Shown one piece after another: positions 34,336 through 42,907 of a stretch of DNA of 56,691 nucleotides (position 1 is its first letter; every line of letters starts with the position of its first letter). The position numbers were made by a program, and so were the translations under genes. A model generated the notes under the pieces. It was not told where the DNA came from. It saw only the letters and a program-made list of their open reading frames with translations, and searched no databases. Origin of the DNA: Desulfobacteraceae bacterium (GTDB lineage Bacteria > Desulfobacterota > DSM-4660 > Desulfatiglandales > Desulfatiglandaceae); NCBI GenBank assembly GCA_030613055.1, contig JAUWMR010000025.1, positions 1 to 56,691 of the forward strand, read 5' to 3'.

Positions 34336-35190
34336 TTACAGGGGAGGAGACCAGCGGCTGGTAACGCCGTCATAAGACCAGCAATCCTGAAGCGCCCTTC
34401 TGGAAGCATATTGGGGATTTTCAGTCCACAGGAGCATCTGCTTGTGGGCCTCGTTCAATTGTTTGAACTTTTCAGTATCTCCACCCATATCGGGATGGTG
34501 CAGCTTGGCCATTCTTTTATACGAGGCCTTTATTTTGACCACATGCTCGTCAGAGGACAGGTCTTTCCTGTCAAGCTCAAGGATTTTCAGACTCTCCTTC
34601 TCATGTTTAGTGAGCCGCAGGCTGGCTTTTCTGTCAGGTTTGATGTTTTTAGGATTGATGCTTTCTTTATGGTTTTTTTCTAACAGAGAAAGGGACGCAA
34701 AGCTTTTTGAGGTGTTATTATCCACCATCTGATACCATTCTCTTCCCGCCTGCAGGATAAGATTTTTCAGATCTTCCGCGGGCTTGTTCCCGAACGTTCT
34801 TTTGCAAATAAACCTGGAAATAACTTTTGACCATACCGGTAGCACGTCGAGTATCACATGATTGCGGGTAAAGGAAAAGGCGGCATATCTTGCATTAAAG
34901 GTTCTGAGCAGCCCCTTTGAAAGAGAAAGGACCCAATTGATTTGCTGTCGACACTGCCTGGAGCAATACCGCCTGCCCGGTTTTATCCGATCCGTTCCGC
35001 AAGAAAGGCATTTTAACTGTTTGGCAGGAGTTGTGTAGCGGACAACTCCATTTTCGGATAGCTGTTCTGCTGAAGTCTTCATGAATTTTATCCATCTGCC
35101 GGTAGTATTTCTGAACAAGCGGAAGTTCATGCTCGATGCCGCATGGAATCGCTTGGATGACAATATATCCTTAAATGAGCAAATAATCAA
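34336..35190 (-). CDS. C-terminal J-domain protein with zinc-ribbon-like N-terminus
   Basis: A 284-residue frame. Near residue 60 a CLSCGTD with YCSRQC forms a zinc-ribbon-like site. The central part has no recognised fold. The C-terminal 80 residues form a J-domain with the HPD triad in LHHPDMGGD, preceded by a charged helix (KASYKRMAK), so it should stimulate a DnaK ATPase. The true start is uncertain: the ATG at 35190 and internal ATGs near 35130 and 35082 lack good ribosome sites, and the zinc motif would be kept from any of them. The DnaK partner and client are unknown. Repeat R1 copy b lies just upstream of the start. Confidence 0.75.
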   Translation of the reverse strand: MIICSFKDILSSKRFHAASSMNFRLFRNTTGRWIKFMKTSAEQLSENGVVRYTTPAKQLKCLSCGTDRIKPGRRYCSRQCRQQINWVLSLSKGLLRTFNARYAAFSFTRNHVILDVLPVWSKVISRFICKRTFGNKPAEDLKNLILQAGREWYQMVDNNTSKSFASLSLLEKNHKESINPKNIKPDRKASLRLTKHEKESLKILELDRKDLSSDEHVVKIKASYKRMAKLHHPDMGGDTEKFKQLNEAHKQMLLWTENPQYASRRALQDCWSYDGVTSRWSPPL

Positions 35191-35195
35191 TAACT

Positions 35196-35263
35196 AATAA
35201 AGAATCCACGCCCATCGAAGATCCCGCTATGCGGGGAAGGACATGGTTTTAAAATCGAAATAA
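35196..35263 (+). repeat. Dispersed repeat R1, copy b
   Basis: A 68-bp copy nearly identical to the one at 9014-9080, with one extra G before the TTTTAAAATCG block. It starts 6 nt upstream of the J-domain frame. Together with R4 copy b it fills the 35191-35593 gap, where no gene is seen. Confidence 0.9.
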
Positions 35264-35296
35264 CCTTCCCTTGAGCTTTTTTGCGGGGGTTTAAAT

Positions 35297-35592
35297 GTAT
35301 TAGTTTAGCTCTTTGAAAACAGGAATGGTACATGGGGATCTCTTTTTTAAAAGCCGCATATGCTTATATCATTACATGGCACGGCAGTTAGGCCCTGAAA
35401 TTCAAGCAACGGACAGCCCCATGTAGAAATCTTCATGATTAAGATCGCCATCCCTGCCTTCTCCGAGCCAATGGTCAAAGCCCAGGGGGCGTGTTGCTGG
35501 CATTAGGTGAATTTGTGATGCGGCTTTTAAAAAAGAGATCCCCACGTACCCCCAGACAATGAATGATTTTTTCAAAAAGCTAAAATGATACG
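35297..35592. repeat. Large palindromic element R4, copy b
   Basis: A 296-bp element with arms of about 63 and 76 bp in inverted orientation around a 157-bp centre. The outer ends are GTATTAGTTTAGCTCTTTG and, inverted, CGTATCATTTTAGCTTTTTG; the inner parts of both arms share GGGGATCTCTTTTTTAAAAG and then CCGCAT. The centre has no gene. Copy a looks like the same element with its centre removed, and copy c shares one arm. This is the expected form of a non-autonomous inverted-repeat element. Confidence 0.8.
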
Positions 35593-35593
35593 T

Positions 35594-36091
35594 TTAAATT
35601 ACCTTTCTAAGAATGCCTGATTGTATGAATCGCAGCAGTTTTGTATCAAAGGATTTCGTGAGTGTAGATTTTAATACGATATAGAATCCGCAGGCAATGA
35701 TGATCGGAAAGAAGAAATACTTGATAATGATAAGGCAGGTGTATTCAATTAGTATCCGCGTCAGCTTCAAGGACAGTTCTTTAACAAATGCGCCAGCCGA
35801 CCGAATAGAATCCCTGACTTTTTTTAAGGAAATATCTTTCTTAAAAGACTCCCAGTCGCTGAGTATATTGTTAAGCTGGCCATCCAGATCCCTTTCAATA
35901 TGCTTAACAAAAAAATCGCATGAATGAAAAGATATAATGGTAGTGATCGGAATAAAGAAGGCAAGGGTTAATCCCTCGCAGATTGTCGGAGCGTAACGGA
36001 GATCCCGCCTGAGCGGGGCTGCGAGGCAGTTCATTCGTGGAATTAAAACTAAAATATCCTGAAATAATCGAATAATCAAGCATGAGGGCAC
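35594..36091 (-). CDS. Putative membrane protein with an in-frame repeat insertion
   Basis: A 165-residue frame starting with GTG at 36091, which overlaps the epmA stop as TAGTG, so it is translationally coupled. The segment NCLAAPLRRDLRYAPTICEG is the translation of repeat R2 (35959-36034) inserted in frame, right before the first membrane segment (about LTLAFFIPITTIISF). A helical, charged middle region follows, and a second membrane segment lies near IIIKYFFFPIIIACGFYIVL. No family recognised. The repeat may have created a new N-terminus or disrupted the gene; the downstream part still looks coding. Confidence 0.55.
   Translation of the reverse strand: MPSCLIIRLFQDILVLIPRMNCLAAPLRRDLRYAPTICEGLTLAFFIPITTIISFHSCDFFVKHIERDLDGQLNNILSDWESFKKDISLKKVRDSIRSAGAFVKELSLKLTRILIEYTCLIIIKYFFFPIIIACGFYIVLKSTLTKSFDTKLLRFIQSGILRKVI
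35959..36034. repeat. Dispersed repeat R2, copy b, inside a coding frame
   Basis: A copy of the element at 14715-14790, about 90% identical by eye, with the same TGTCGGAGCGTAACGGAGAT block and GC hairpin. Its reading frame has no stop on the minus strand, so the host frame stays open. Confidence 0.85.
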
Positions 36092-37044
36092 TATGATTCC
36101 TCGGGAGTAAAGGAGACCACGTAATCGATCCTGGAGCTATTCGTAAATATCATGGCTAACCTGTCTACTCCAAGGGCAATACCTGCTGTTTCGGGCATAT
36201 GTTCAAGTGAATTTAAAAATCTTTCAGGCATTGGATACACCTGCCTGCCTGAATTTTGTCTCTGATGTTGATCCCTTTCAAACCTTGCTCTTTGCTCTTC
36301 CGGATCTGTCAATTCGGAAAACCCGTTGGCCAATTCCAGACCCCCGATATAAATCTCAAATCTCTCGGCAAATTCAGGATTTTCAGGTTTCAATCTGGCA
36401 AGTGCCGCTAATGAGGCAGGATAGTCATAAAGAAATGTAGGTCTGTTTATGCCTAAATGCGGTTCAATATCTCCCACCATTACATCGTCAAAACATCCCT
36501 TCTCAACGGCCTTTTCAAGTGTGAAGGATGTATAACGAGCAAAGGCGTCGCTTACGGTAATTCTTTCCCATGGGGGTTTTAGGATGATATCCATGTCCCT
36601 GTAACGGATATTTTCTCCCATTTCAAGACTGCGTGATACCCATATAAAGAGCCTCTCACACTCCTTCATAAGGCCATTATAATCGGTCCCTGTTTGATAC
36701 CATTCAAGAAGGGTAAACTCAGGAAGGTGAAGAGTGCCACGTTCTCCCCGGCGGAAGCACTTACTTATCTGAAACATTTTAGGATAACCCGCACTCAATA
36801 ACCGCTTCATGCATATTTCGGGAGACGTCTGCAGGTAAAGATCGCCGGCGCAGATAGCATCTATATGAGTTTCGGGAACCGGTGAGGGAATGAGTTGTGG
36901 AGTTTCGACCTCCAGATAGCCCCTGTTAACGAAGAACAGCCTGATAGCCTGCACCATCCGGGCACGCAGCAGCAGATGCTGCCTCCGGCCGGACAACCGG
37001 CGTTGCTCATCCGGAAAGGATTTATTCTTTGACCCGGGTGACAT
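36091..37044 (-). CDS. epmA: EF-P--(R)-beta-lysine ligase EpmA (PoxA/GenX)
   Basis: A lysyl-tRNA synthetase-like enzyme without an anticodon-binding domain that attaches beta-lysine to elongation factor P. The 317 residues show class II motifs: ETPQLIPSPVPETHID, motif 2 FRRGERGTLHLPEFTLLEWY and motif 3 GIALGVDRLAMIF. The start overlaps the last 23 nt of efp, and the stop overlaps the next gene. The aminomutase EpmB is not in this window. Identity is secure. Confidence 0.94.
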   Translation of the reverse strand: MSPGSKNKSFPDEQRRLSGRRQHLLLRARMVQAIRLFFVNRGYLEVETPQLIPSPVPETHIDAICAGDLYLQTSPEICMKRLLSAGYPKMFQISKCFRRGERGTLHLPEFTLLEWYQTGTDYNGLMKECERLFIWVSRSLEMGENIRYRDMDIILKPPWERITVSDAFARYTSFTLEKAVEKGCFDDVMVGDIEPHLGINRPTFLYDYPASLAALARLKPENPEFAERFEIYIGGLELANGFSELTDPEEQRARFERDQHQRQNSGRQVYPMPERFLNSLEHMPETAGIALGVDRLAMIFTNSSRIDYVVSFTPEES

Positions 37045-37585
37045 ATTCCCCGGTTCGTGTGTCTATGGTTATCCTGCTGCCCTCCTCAACAAATGGAGGG
37101 ACGCGGAGGACGTAACCGGTTTCGATGGTTACTGGCTTTGTGTCTCCGGTAACGGAATCGCCCTTTGCCCATGGGTCCGCTTTTGTAACTGTTAACCCTA
37201 CAAAGTTTGGCAGGATTATATCGATTGCCTTGCCCTCAAAAAGGAGGATTTTCACCTCAAGATTATCAGTTAAAAAATTATTTGACTCGCCGGCCTGTTC
37301 AGTAGTCAGGAATGTCTGTTCATAATTCTCCACGTCCATGAAGCAGACTTCGTTTTCCTGGGAATAAAGGTACTGCATCCTGCGCTCTTCCAAATTGGCC
37401 GTTTGAAATGTATCGCCCGAACGGTAGGTCCTGTCAATAATAACCCCTGTTATCATGTTTTTCAGTTTGCAGCGGTAAAGGGATTGGCCTTTTCCGGGTT
37501 TAGAAAACTGAAATTCCGTAATGACATACGGTTCGTTATCAATCTGGACCTTCAAGCCCTTCCTCAAGTCACTTGCGTTATACAT
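37022..37585 (-). CDS. efp: Elongation factor P
   Basis: Relieves ribosome stalling at polyproline stretches. The 187 residues have the KOW-like N-domain with the modification loop SKPGKGQS; Lys32 is the expected target for EpmA. The later MDVENYEQTFL and the C-terminal VPPFVEEGSRITIDTRTGEY are typical. Length is normal (185-190). It is the first gene of an overlapping efp-epmA-membrane protein unit. About 20-50 nt upstream is a fragment (GTAACAATTTAGTTCTTTT) resembling an R4 end. Confidence 0.97.
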   Translation of the reverse strand: MYNASDLRKGLKVQIDNEPYVITEFQFSKPGKGQSLYRCKLKNMITGVIIDRTYRSGDTFQTANLEERRMQYLYSQENEVCFMDVENYEQTFLTTEQAGESNNFLTDNLEVKILLFEGKAIDIILPNFVGLTVTKADPWAKGDSVTGDTKPVTIETGYVLRVPPFVEEGSRITIDTRTGEYVTRVKE

Positions 37586-37635
37586 ATTACCCGTCCTTTT
37601 TCCGTAACAATTTAGTTCTTTTCAAGAGGTTTATA

Positions 37636-38553
37636 TTATAAAAGGCTATAAGCAAATTTTTCAAAAACATTCCTGCTGAACTTCCCTGATTCAACATCTT
37701 GTTTAATCAGATTTAAACATCTTAATGGATCCATTGCATTCCTGTATGGCCTGTCGTCATTTGTAAGCGCTTCATAGCAATCAACAAAGCCTATTACTTG
37801 AGCTACTTCTGATATACGGGTTGTTCCATTTGGATAACCACTTCCATCCATTTTTTCGTGATGCTGCAAAGCCGAGAGTGAAATCTCTTTATTACCAAAG
37901 TTACACTTGTTTAAAATATTATAGCCCAGGGTTGTATGTCGCTTAATTTCTTTAAATTCTTCATCAGTTAGTCTTCTTGGAGCCGCCAGTAGTTTAGTAT
38001 CTATTTTTGTTTTTCCAACATCATGCAGCAGTGCGCTTAACCCCAAGACTTTTTTTTCAGCCAGAGAACAATTAATATGGAAAGCATAATTAAGAACAAG
38101 GGCCATCACATTAATTGAATGCATTACTGTTGAATAATCTTTATCTGATACACTCAGCAAATTTTTTATTACATCAGACTCTTTAGTATATTCTCTTACC
38201 AGGATATTTATTGTTTCTGAAACACCTTCAAGACTCCCGCTTCTTGGTTCTGCCAGTGTTTCCTGGACGATGTTTACAAGTGTCTCTTTTATTTTTTCAG
38301 GGTTTTTAGAGCGAACATCTTCCTTTAGCTGGTTGTTAAATACTTTTTGGACTTCCTGAATCCCCCTGATTTTATCCTCCTGTTTTATGTACAACTTGTC
38401 AGGGAGCAGCCCTTTTTCAATCCGAATTTCTTCTATAGTTTTTCCAGAAGGCTTGTACAACATAAGTTTTATCCCTCTGGCTTGATAATAAAGAGGAATG
38501 TTTTTATAAAATTTCAAACGAGTTTTTTTTGCCTGAATATATCCCCGCATCAT
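37636..38553 (-). CDS. HD-GYP domain protein
   Basis: A 305-residue protein. The C-terminal half is an HD-GYP phosphodiesterase domain: HSINVMALVL, the metal-binding LLHDVGKTKID, RHTTLGYNIL, then the HHEKMDGSGYP signature and IGFVDCYEALTNDRPYR-like region. The N-terminal 110 residues are an unrecognised sensory or linking region. These proteins usually hydrolyse cyclic di-GMP; the complete metal motif supports activity. No receiver domain is present. An AGGAT site precedes two adjacent ATGs. Confidence 0.88.
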   Translation of the reverse strand: MMRGYIQAKKTRLKFYKNIPLYYQARGIKLMLYKPSGKTIEEIRIEKGLLPDKLYIKQEDKIRGIQEVQKVFNNQLKEDVRSKNPEKIKETLVNIVQETLAEPRSGSLEGVSETINILVREYTKESDVIKNLLSVSDKDYSTVMHSINVMALVLNYAFHINCSLAEKKVLGLSALLHDVGKTKIDTKLLAAPRRLTDEEFKEIKRHTTLGYNILNKCNFGNKEISLSALQHHEKMDGSGYPNGTTRISEVAQVIGFVDCYEALTNDDRPYRNAMDPLRCLNLIKQDVESGKFSRNVFEKFAYSLL

Positions 38554-38606
38554 TTTTATCCTTGTATTTTTAATCTCTTTGGGTCTAATTCCCCGAAGCT
38601 TGCTTC

Positions 38607-38664
38607 GTCATTCCCGCGGAAGCGGGAATCCACAGTAATAGACTCCTGCTTTCGCAGGAGTGAC
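38607..38664. repeat. Double palindromic repeat
   Basis: Two GC palindromes in a row: CATTCCCGCGGAAGCGGGAAT and CTCCTGCTTTCGCAGGAG (each with an inner loop), ending GTGAC. Related to R3 and the small palindromes at about 7309 and 39818. It probably folds into two hairpins in RNA. Lies between the HD-GYP and Cys-rich genes. Confidence 0.7.
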
Positions 38665-38738
38665 ATTATAGATACGCCATAGCTTGCTGCGGGGAGGTTC
38701 ATTCCGCAGGTGGACCTGACTGGAGTGAAAGCCATGAT

Positions 38739-39092
38739 TCAGTACCCGGTGCAGCATTTGAGGCTGTGGCGATATCCGATGTCATAAGGAATATCCGACA
38801 CGTTCTGGCGTCTGCCTTGTTCACATTTTTGAGTGGAATATATACTATGGTCAATGCAGCAATCCAAAAAGGCATCGTGACAACCCTCAATACATTCCGC
38901 TTTTTCTTGTTTCACTTTGTCGTTATTTCCTGCATACTTCTGGCTGCACCATGTTTTACAATCCGATAGGCAGTCTCCATAGGCCGTGTTGTTAAACGAA
39001 AAAAATAATATGAAAATAACACTGATTATGAGCGGGTACAACCTGAGATTATTGCAATGTAGTAACCATAATGAATCATTGCGATATTTCAT
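38739..39092 (-). CDS. Cysteine-rich secreted protein
   Basis: A 117-residue protein with an N-terminal signal (about 18-40: YPLIISVIFILFFSFNNTAYG) and then a cysteine-rich domain with motifs GDCLSDCKTWC, ECIEGCHDAFLDCC and a later KCEQG and LKCC. This spacing suggests several disulfide bonds or metal binding in the periplasm. The family was not recognised. The last 25 residues have less biased composition, so the C-terminus may be altered. The gap after its start (39093-39396) is AT-rich and shows no gene. Confidence 0.6.
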   Translation of the reverse strand: MKYRNDSLWLLHCNNLRLYPLIISVIFILFFSFNNTAYGDCLSDCKTWCSQKYAGNNDKVKQEKAECIEGCHDAFLDCCIDHSIYSTQKCEQGRRQNVSDIPYDIGYRHSLKCCTGY

Positions 39093-39396
39093 GGTCTCCT
39101 CCTTATGCCCAAATTTCGTCTGTCATAAATTGCTGAGTTGATAGAACTTCCTTTTTTGTGTGGGGAGTATAGTTGAATTGGCCTTATGCGTCAAGGATAG
39201 TACCCTGCTCAGGATGTTGTGGCCGCTGTTTTATTCCCAAACAAAGAAAAGCCCGGAAAGAGTCTTCATTCTTGACAAAGAGGCATTACGTTGCGAAAAA
39301 TGGAAAATATGTGGAAAATGAAGAACCCGCTCTCAATTTTTTATAGAAATAAGCAAACTCATCGCAAGGCACAAGGCTTTTGGAGGTAGAAGTCGT

Positions 39397-39753
39397 ATGG
39401 AAACTCAAGAGGCACTAATGGCATTTTCGCAAAGCGAAAAGATCAAATCCGGGCTTATCTGGGTCTCCCAGGCACTTGAATTGCTCAGGGGCCTTTCCGG
39501 GCCGGAAAGACAGGGTGGAGAAAAGGTGATCAAGGCTATAATTGGCATGATTGTCCAGGATGTCCGGCTTGCCGGAAATCTGACTGGCGACAGTCTCTGG
39601 AAAGATATTGAAAGGCAGATTGATCAAGCGATAGTCATGATCAATTCAGGGGTGGGCCCCGATTCAGTGACGCATCTCACCCAGGCCTTAAGTCAGGTTA
39701 CGACCATAGGGCATCGGTCCATGGCATTTTTAAAGGAGAAAGGACTCCTTTAG
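39397..39753 (+). CDS. Small helical protein of unknown function
   Basis: A 118-residue, likely all-helical soluble protein with a strong GGAGG ribosome site. Segments KSGLIWVSQALELLRGL, EKVIKAIIGMIVQDVRLAG and SVTHLTQALSQVTTIGHRSM suggest an amphipathic bundle. No catalytic motif or membrane segment is seen. Not recognised; conserved-hypothetical by appearance. Upstream and downstream DNA is repeat-rich. Confidence 0.72.
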   Translation: METQEALMAFSQSEKIKSGLIWVSQALELLRGLSGPERQGGEKVIKAIIGMIVQDVRLAGNLTGDSLWKDIERQIDQAIVMINSGVGPDSVTHLTQALSQVTTIGHRSMAFLKEKGLL

Positions 39754-39782
39754 CCCTCATGATAAGAAAAGACATCAAGACC

Positions 39783-39911
39783 GTATCTGCTCAATAAATC
39801 AGGGCAACGACTCCTGGATTCCCGCCTTCGCGGGAATCCATAAAAAGCCTGCCCCCGCGAAGTCGTAGGGTGGCTTCGTCAGGGATTTACCTCAACTTAT
39901 TGAGCAGATAC
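39783..39911. repeat. Element R7 with perfect 15-bp terminal inverted repeats
   Basis: GTATCTGCTCAATAA at 39783-39797 and its exact reverse complement at 39897-39911 frame a 129-bp element with a GC palindrome inside (GATTCCCGCCTTCGCGGGAATC). A right-end relative (TTTTTGAGCAGATACG) lies at about 46407-46422. A fragment of R5 (GAGTAGTTACGGG) follows at about 39932. The 39754-40104 gap otherwise shows no gene. Confidence 0.8.
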
Positions 39912-40104
39912 TCAAGACCCTTATACACTGTGAGTAGTTACGGGCTTTTCAGGAGTTTCTGGTGAAATTAGGGCAGAAGGGGGTCAATGCTGGCCAATAA
40001 ATGGAAAGTCCATAAAAACTTGATTTATGCCTCTCTTCAAACTACTATAATAGCCGAATTAACTGAAATAAAATACGTTTTTTGTGTATGTGAGGAGACT
40101 TATT

Positions 40105-40584
40105 GTGCAGGTCCTGATTTTGTATTTTTCAAAGGGAGGCAATACCAGAAAGCTAGCCCAGGCCATTGCAAAGGGCGTTGAAGATGTAAAGGGTGTGAGC
40201 GCTGTCTTGAAAAAGACCTCTGAAGTCACAAAGGATGATTTCTTGGAGTCAGATGGTGTCATTGCAGGTTCTCCGGTCTATTTCGGTGTCATGGCAGCGG
40301 AACTGAAAAAGGTTTTCGACGATTTTGTGGGCGTGCGAAAAAAGATGGAGGGCAAGGTTGGGGCAGCCTTTGCCACATCAGGGGACCCCACGGGCGGTAA
40401 GGAAACCACCATGATGTCTATTATCCAGGCCATGTTGATTTACGGCATGGTTATAATCGGAGATCCAATGTCCGCTACCGGTCACTTCGGAGTGGCCTGC
40501 GTTGGGGCGCCGGACAGCAAAACTGAAGAAAATGCCATGAAATTAGGCATAAGGGTAGCAGAACTGGCGCAAAAAATAAAATAA
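40105..40584 (+). CDS. Flavodoxin-like/NAD(P)H-dependent FMN protein
   Basis: A 159-residue flavodoxin-fold protein. The FMN phosphate loop is YFSKGGNTRKLAQ at the N-terminus; GSPVYFGVMAAELKKVFDD is the second FMN-contact segment, and ATSGDPTGGKETTM is the third. The GTG at 40105 is chosen because a GAGGAG site lies 7 nt upstream; a longer frame from 40084 adds residues before the first beta strand. Likely a small electron carrier or WrbA-like flavoprotein. larB follows 12 nt later. Confidence 0.84.
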   Translation: MQVLILYFSKGGNTRKLAQAIAKGVEDVKGVSAVLKKTSEVTKDDFLESDGVIAGSPVYFGVMAAELKKVFDDFVGVRKKMEGKVGAAFATSGDPTGGKETTMMSIIQAMLIYGMVIIGDPMSATGHFGVACVGAPDSKTEENAMKLGIRVAELAQKIK

Positions 40585-40596
40585 CAAGGACGAGGT

Positions 40597-41355
40597 TTGC
40601 AGGCATTGGATCAGGATATACTGAAAGATCTTCTGAGCAGATTAAAGAAAGGTGAGATCACCGTTGAAGCGACCCTTGAAAGGCTGAAGACTCTGCCCTT
40701 TGAAAACTTAGGGTTTGCCCAGATTGACCACCACAGGAGCTTGAGGAGAGGTCTCTCAGAGGTTGTTTTTGGTGAAGGCAAAGAGATGTCGGAAATCGTA
40801 ACGATCATGGAACGGATGATCGGACAGGAAGAAAATATTCTTGTGACGCGTCTTTCAGCAGAGAAAGCTAAAGCGGTCCTGAGCAGATTTCCAGAAAGCA
40901 TCTACTATAAAAAAGCAAGGATGCTGACTTTGATCAAGAATCCTGTGAAAATTAACGGCAGAGGAAAAATCCTTGTGATGACTGCGGGGACATCCGATAT
41001 TCCCGTGGCAGAGGAGGCCGCAATAACCGCCAGTTTCATGGGAAATGAGGTGGATACAATTTATGATGTGGGTATTGCTGGGTTGCACAGGATTTTGAGT
41101 TACAGGAAAAAGATCATGGGGGCCTCTGTGCTTGTGGTTGTGGCCGGAATGGAAGGGGCGCTTCCGAGTGTTGTGGGCGGACTGGTTGACAGGCCGGTGA
41201 TCGCGGTACCGACAAGCGTGGGTTACGGGGCCAGTTATCTTGGTATTGCCGCGCTTTTGGGTATGCTCAATTCCTGTGCCGCCGGAGTGACCGTTGTGAA
41301 TATCGACAACGGCTTTGGCGCGGGCTATGCCGCCAGTGTTATCAATAGGAAATGA
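40597..41355 (+). CDS. larB: Nickel pincer cofactor biosynthesis protein LarB
   Basis: Carboxylates nicotinic acid adenine dinucleotide, the first step to the nickel-pincer nucleotide cofactor of lactate racemase-type enzymes. The 252 residues show an N-terminal region (TLPFENLGFAQIDHHRSLR) and a C-terminal PurE-like domain with MTAGTSDIPVAEEA, GIAGLHRIL, VVVAGMEGALPSVVGGLV and PTSVGYGASYLG. It starts with TTG after a GGACGAGG site. LarC and LarE are not in this window, so the pathway is incomplete here. A long inverted repeat follows the stop. Confidence 0.9.
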   Translation: MQALDQDILKDLLSRLKKGEITVEATLERLKTLPFENLGFAQIDHHRSLRRGLSEVVFGEGKEMSEIVTIMERMIGQEENILVTRLSAEKAKAVLSRFPESIYYKKARMLTLIKNPVKINGRGKILVMTAGTSDIPVAEEAAITASFMGNEVDTIYDVGIAGLHRILSYRKKIMGASVLVVVAGMEGALPSVVGGLVDRPVIAVPTSVGYGASYLGIAALLGMLNSCAAGVTVVNIDNGFGAGYAASVINRK

Positions 41356-41399
41356 CGATTGAGGGACCATATTCCGGTTCCGTTCTTTGAAATGACTCT

Positions 41400-41450
41400 G
41401 ACAGGATGAGTTTAGGTTTTATTAACCCTGAATATCGTGCTAATCCTGTC
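41400..41450. other. Long-loop inverted repeat with T/A tracts
   Basis: GACAGGAT at 41400-41407 and its complement ATCCTGTC at 41443-41450, followed by AAAAAAA and then TCTTTT. Related GACAGGATAACAGG units occur at about 49727 and 50067. It may act as a weak terminator between larB and the convergent radical SAM gene. Confidence 0.5.
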
Positions 41451-41483
41451 AAAAAAATCTTTTAAAGCCCTTGAAATGTTACA

Positions 41484-42836
41484 TTATTTACAATTTTGCC
41501 GGATTTCCAGAACACGCTTTTTCAAAGCTGAGAGTTTATCTTTCCGGGAATCATCCCAGCATGGAAGCAGTGTGTTGTTGTGAAAAAGGGGCTCTGAGAC
41601 AAGATCATATTGGGAATGATTTACTGCCTTTTTCCAAAGGCGCGTGTGTGGAATGGGAGAATATTCGGAAAGAAAGGGCAAAGCACCTGTCCCCGCTACG
41701 AAATTGATGGTATCAAACACAGAATCTACGGATTGCCCCGGCAAACCGATCAGGATATAGGCCCCGATTTGATTGCTTGTAAAACCGGCCTTAAGGAGGT
41801 TGTTTACTGCCCGCTCAAAGTCGCCTTCAGCGATCTTATTGTCCAGATCGCGATGAATGGAAAAGTCAGAGGTCTCCAGCCCGAGACGTATGGTAATAAA
41901 TCCGGTCTGTTTAAGGAGCATAGCTATTTCCAGTGTGATTTCTTTTACATGCAGGGCATTAGGCGTATGAAATCTGAGGTCCAGGCCAAGCCGCGCAAGT
42001 CGTTCAAGAAGCACCACAAGATGGGTATCACAATCTATCAGAAGGGCATCATCGTAAAACGCAAAGTCGCGGATGCCGAAATCTTTGTGCCAGTAAATAA
42101 TCTCCTCTAAGATTTCTTCAGGGTCTCTCCGGACAAGTTCAGGTTGCAGGAAATGGCTGGCACAATATCCGCATCGGTAAGGACAACCTGTTGAAGTGAG
42201 AATGCAGATATAGTCATTTTTGGTCAACAGATCAAAGCCGGGATAGAGCGCTTTGCCGGAATAAGGAAGTTGTGCCGGAGCCGTGATGTTATAGTGAGCA
42301 AGAATTTTCAGGATGGACACAGGGTTGTTTTCGGCCACAACATGGTCCGCCCCAAGATTTTCCAGGGCATGCTCATGACAGAGACGGGTATAAATACCGC
42401 CTGATATGATTGGTACACCCGGATGAATCTTTTTGGCCAGATTGATGACCTCCTTGACACCCGGATACCAGTAAGTCATGAGTGAGGTTACAAGAATCGC
42501 TGCCGGTTTTTGGACACTTTCTAACTCTTCTACTAAGACCTTTCGAGAAAGACCATACCGGCTGTATGGCCTTGGGATATCCTTCAGGGGCGGGGGCAAG
42601 AGGACCTTTTTGCGCCAGTATTTTCCAGTGCCATATGAGCGTCTAACAGGCGTTTTCATGGATGGAGAGGAAATCATTTTTGGGTGATGTACGTCTAAAC
42701 AATCAATCAGATGGATGTTGAAGCCGGAGTGCCTGAGATAACCTGCAAGATAGAGGAGCCCGAGTGGCTTGGACCAGAGGTCATAGGCCGCGAAATCGTA
42801 AATCCAGGGATTAATGAGGATAAGTGTAGGAGGCAT
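41484..42836 (-). CDS. Cobalamin-binding-domain radical SAM protein
   Basis: A 450-residue radical SAM enzyme with a B12-binding-like N-terminal domain (residues about 1-170: LGLLYLAGYLRHSGFNIHLID, PIISGGIYTRLC), and a radical SAM domain with cluster motif CPYRCGYC near residue 205. RLGLETSDFSIHRDLDNK and GAYILIGLPGQS are typical of later strands. The usual DxHxxG cobalamin motif is not obvious, so cobalamin binding is uncertain. The gene is divergent from dtd across 71 nt. Substrate unknown. Confidence 0.85.
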   Translation of the reverse strand: MPPTLILINPWIYDFAAYDLWSKPLGLLYLAGYLRHSGFNIHLIDCLDVHHPKMISSPSMKTPVRRSYGTGKYWRKKVLLPPPLKDIPRPYSRYGLSRKVLVEELESVQKPAAILVTSLMTYWYPGVKEVINLAKKIHPGVPIISGGIYTRLCHEHALENLGADHVVAENNPVSILKILAHYNITAPAQLPYSGKALYPGFDLLTKNDYICILTSTGCPYRCGYCASHFLQPELVRRDPEEILEEIIYWHKDFGIRDFAFYDDALLIDCDTHLVVLLERLARLGLDLRFHTPNALHVKEITLEIAMLLKQTGFITIRLGLETSDFSIHRDLDNKIAEGDFERAVNNLLKAGFTSNQIGAYILIGLPGQSVDSVFDTINFVAGTGALPFLSEYSPIPHTRLWKKAVNHSQYDLVSEPLFHNNTLLPCWDDSRKDKLSALKKRVLEIRQNCK

Positions 42837-42907
42837 TTGACAGCGAAATCCTTTAACGCTGGGAAGCGAAGCAAATATTTATTAAAAACTGTGAAGGGCT
42901 GCTGCAC

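Noticed and set aside
38699-38890. Minus-strand frame of 63 residues overlapping the Cys-rich gene
   Set aside because: The other frame has a signal peptide and a regular cysteine pattern, while this one has neither.
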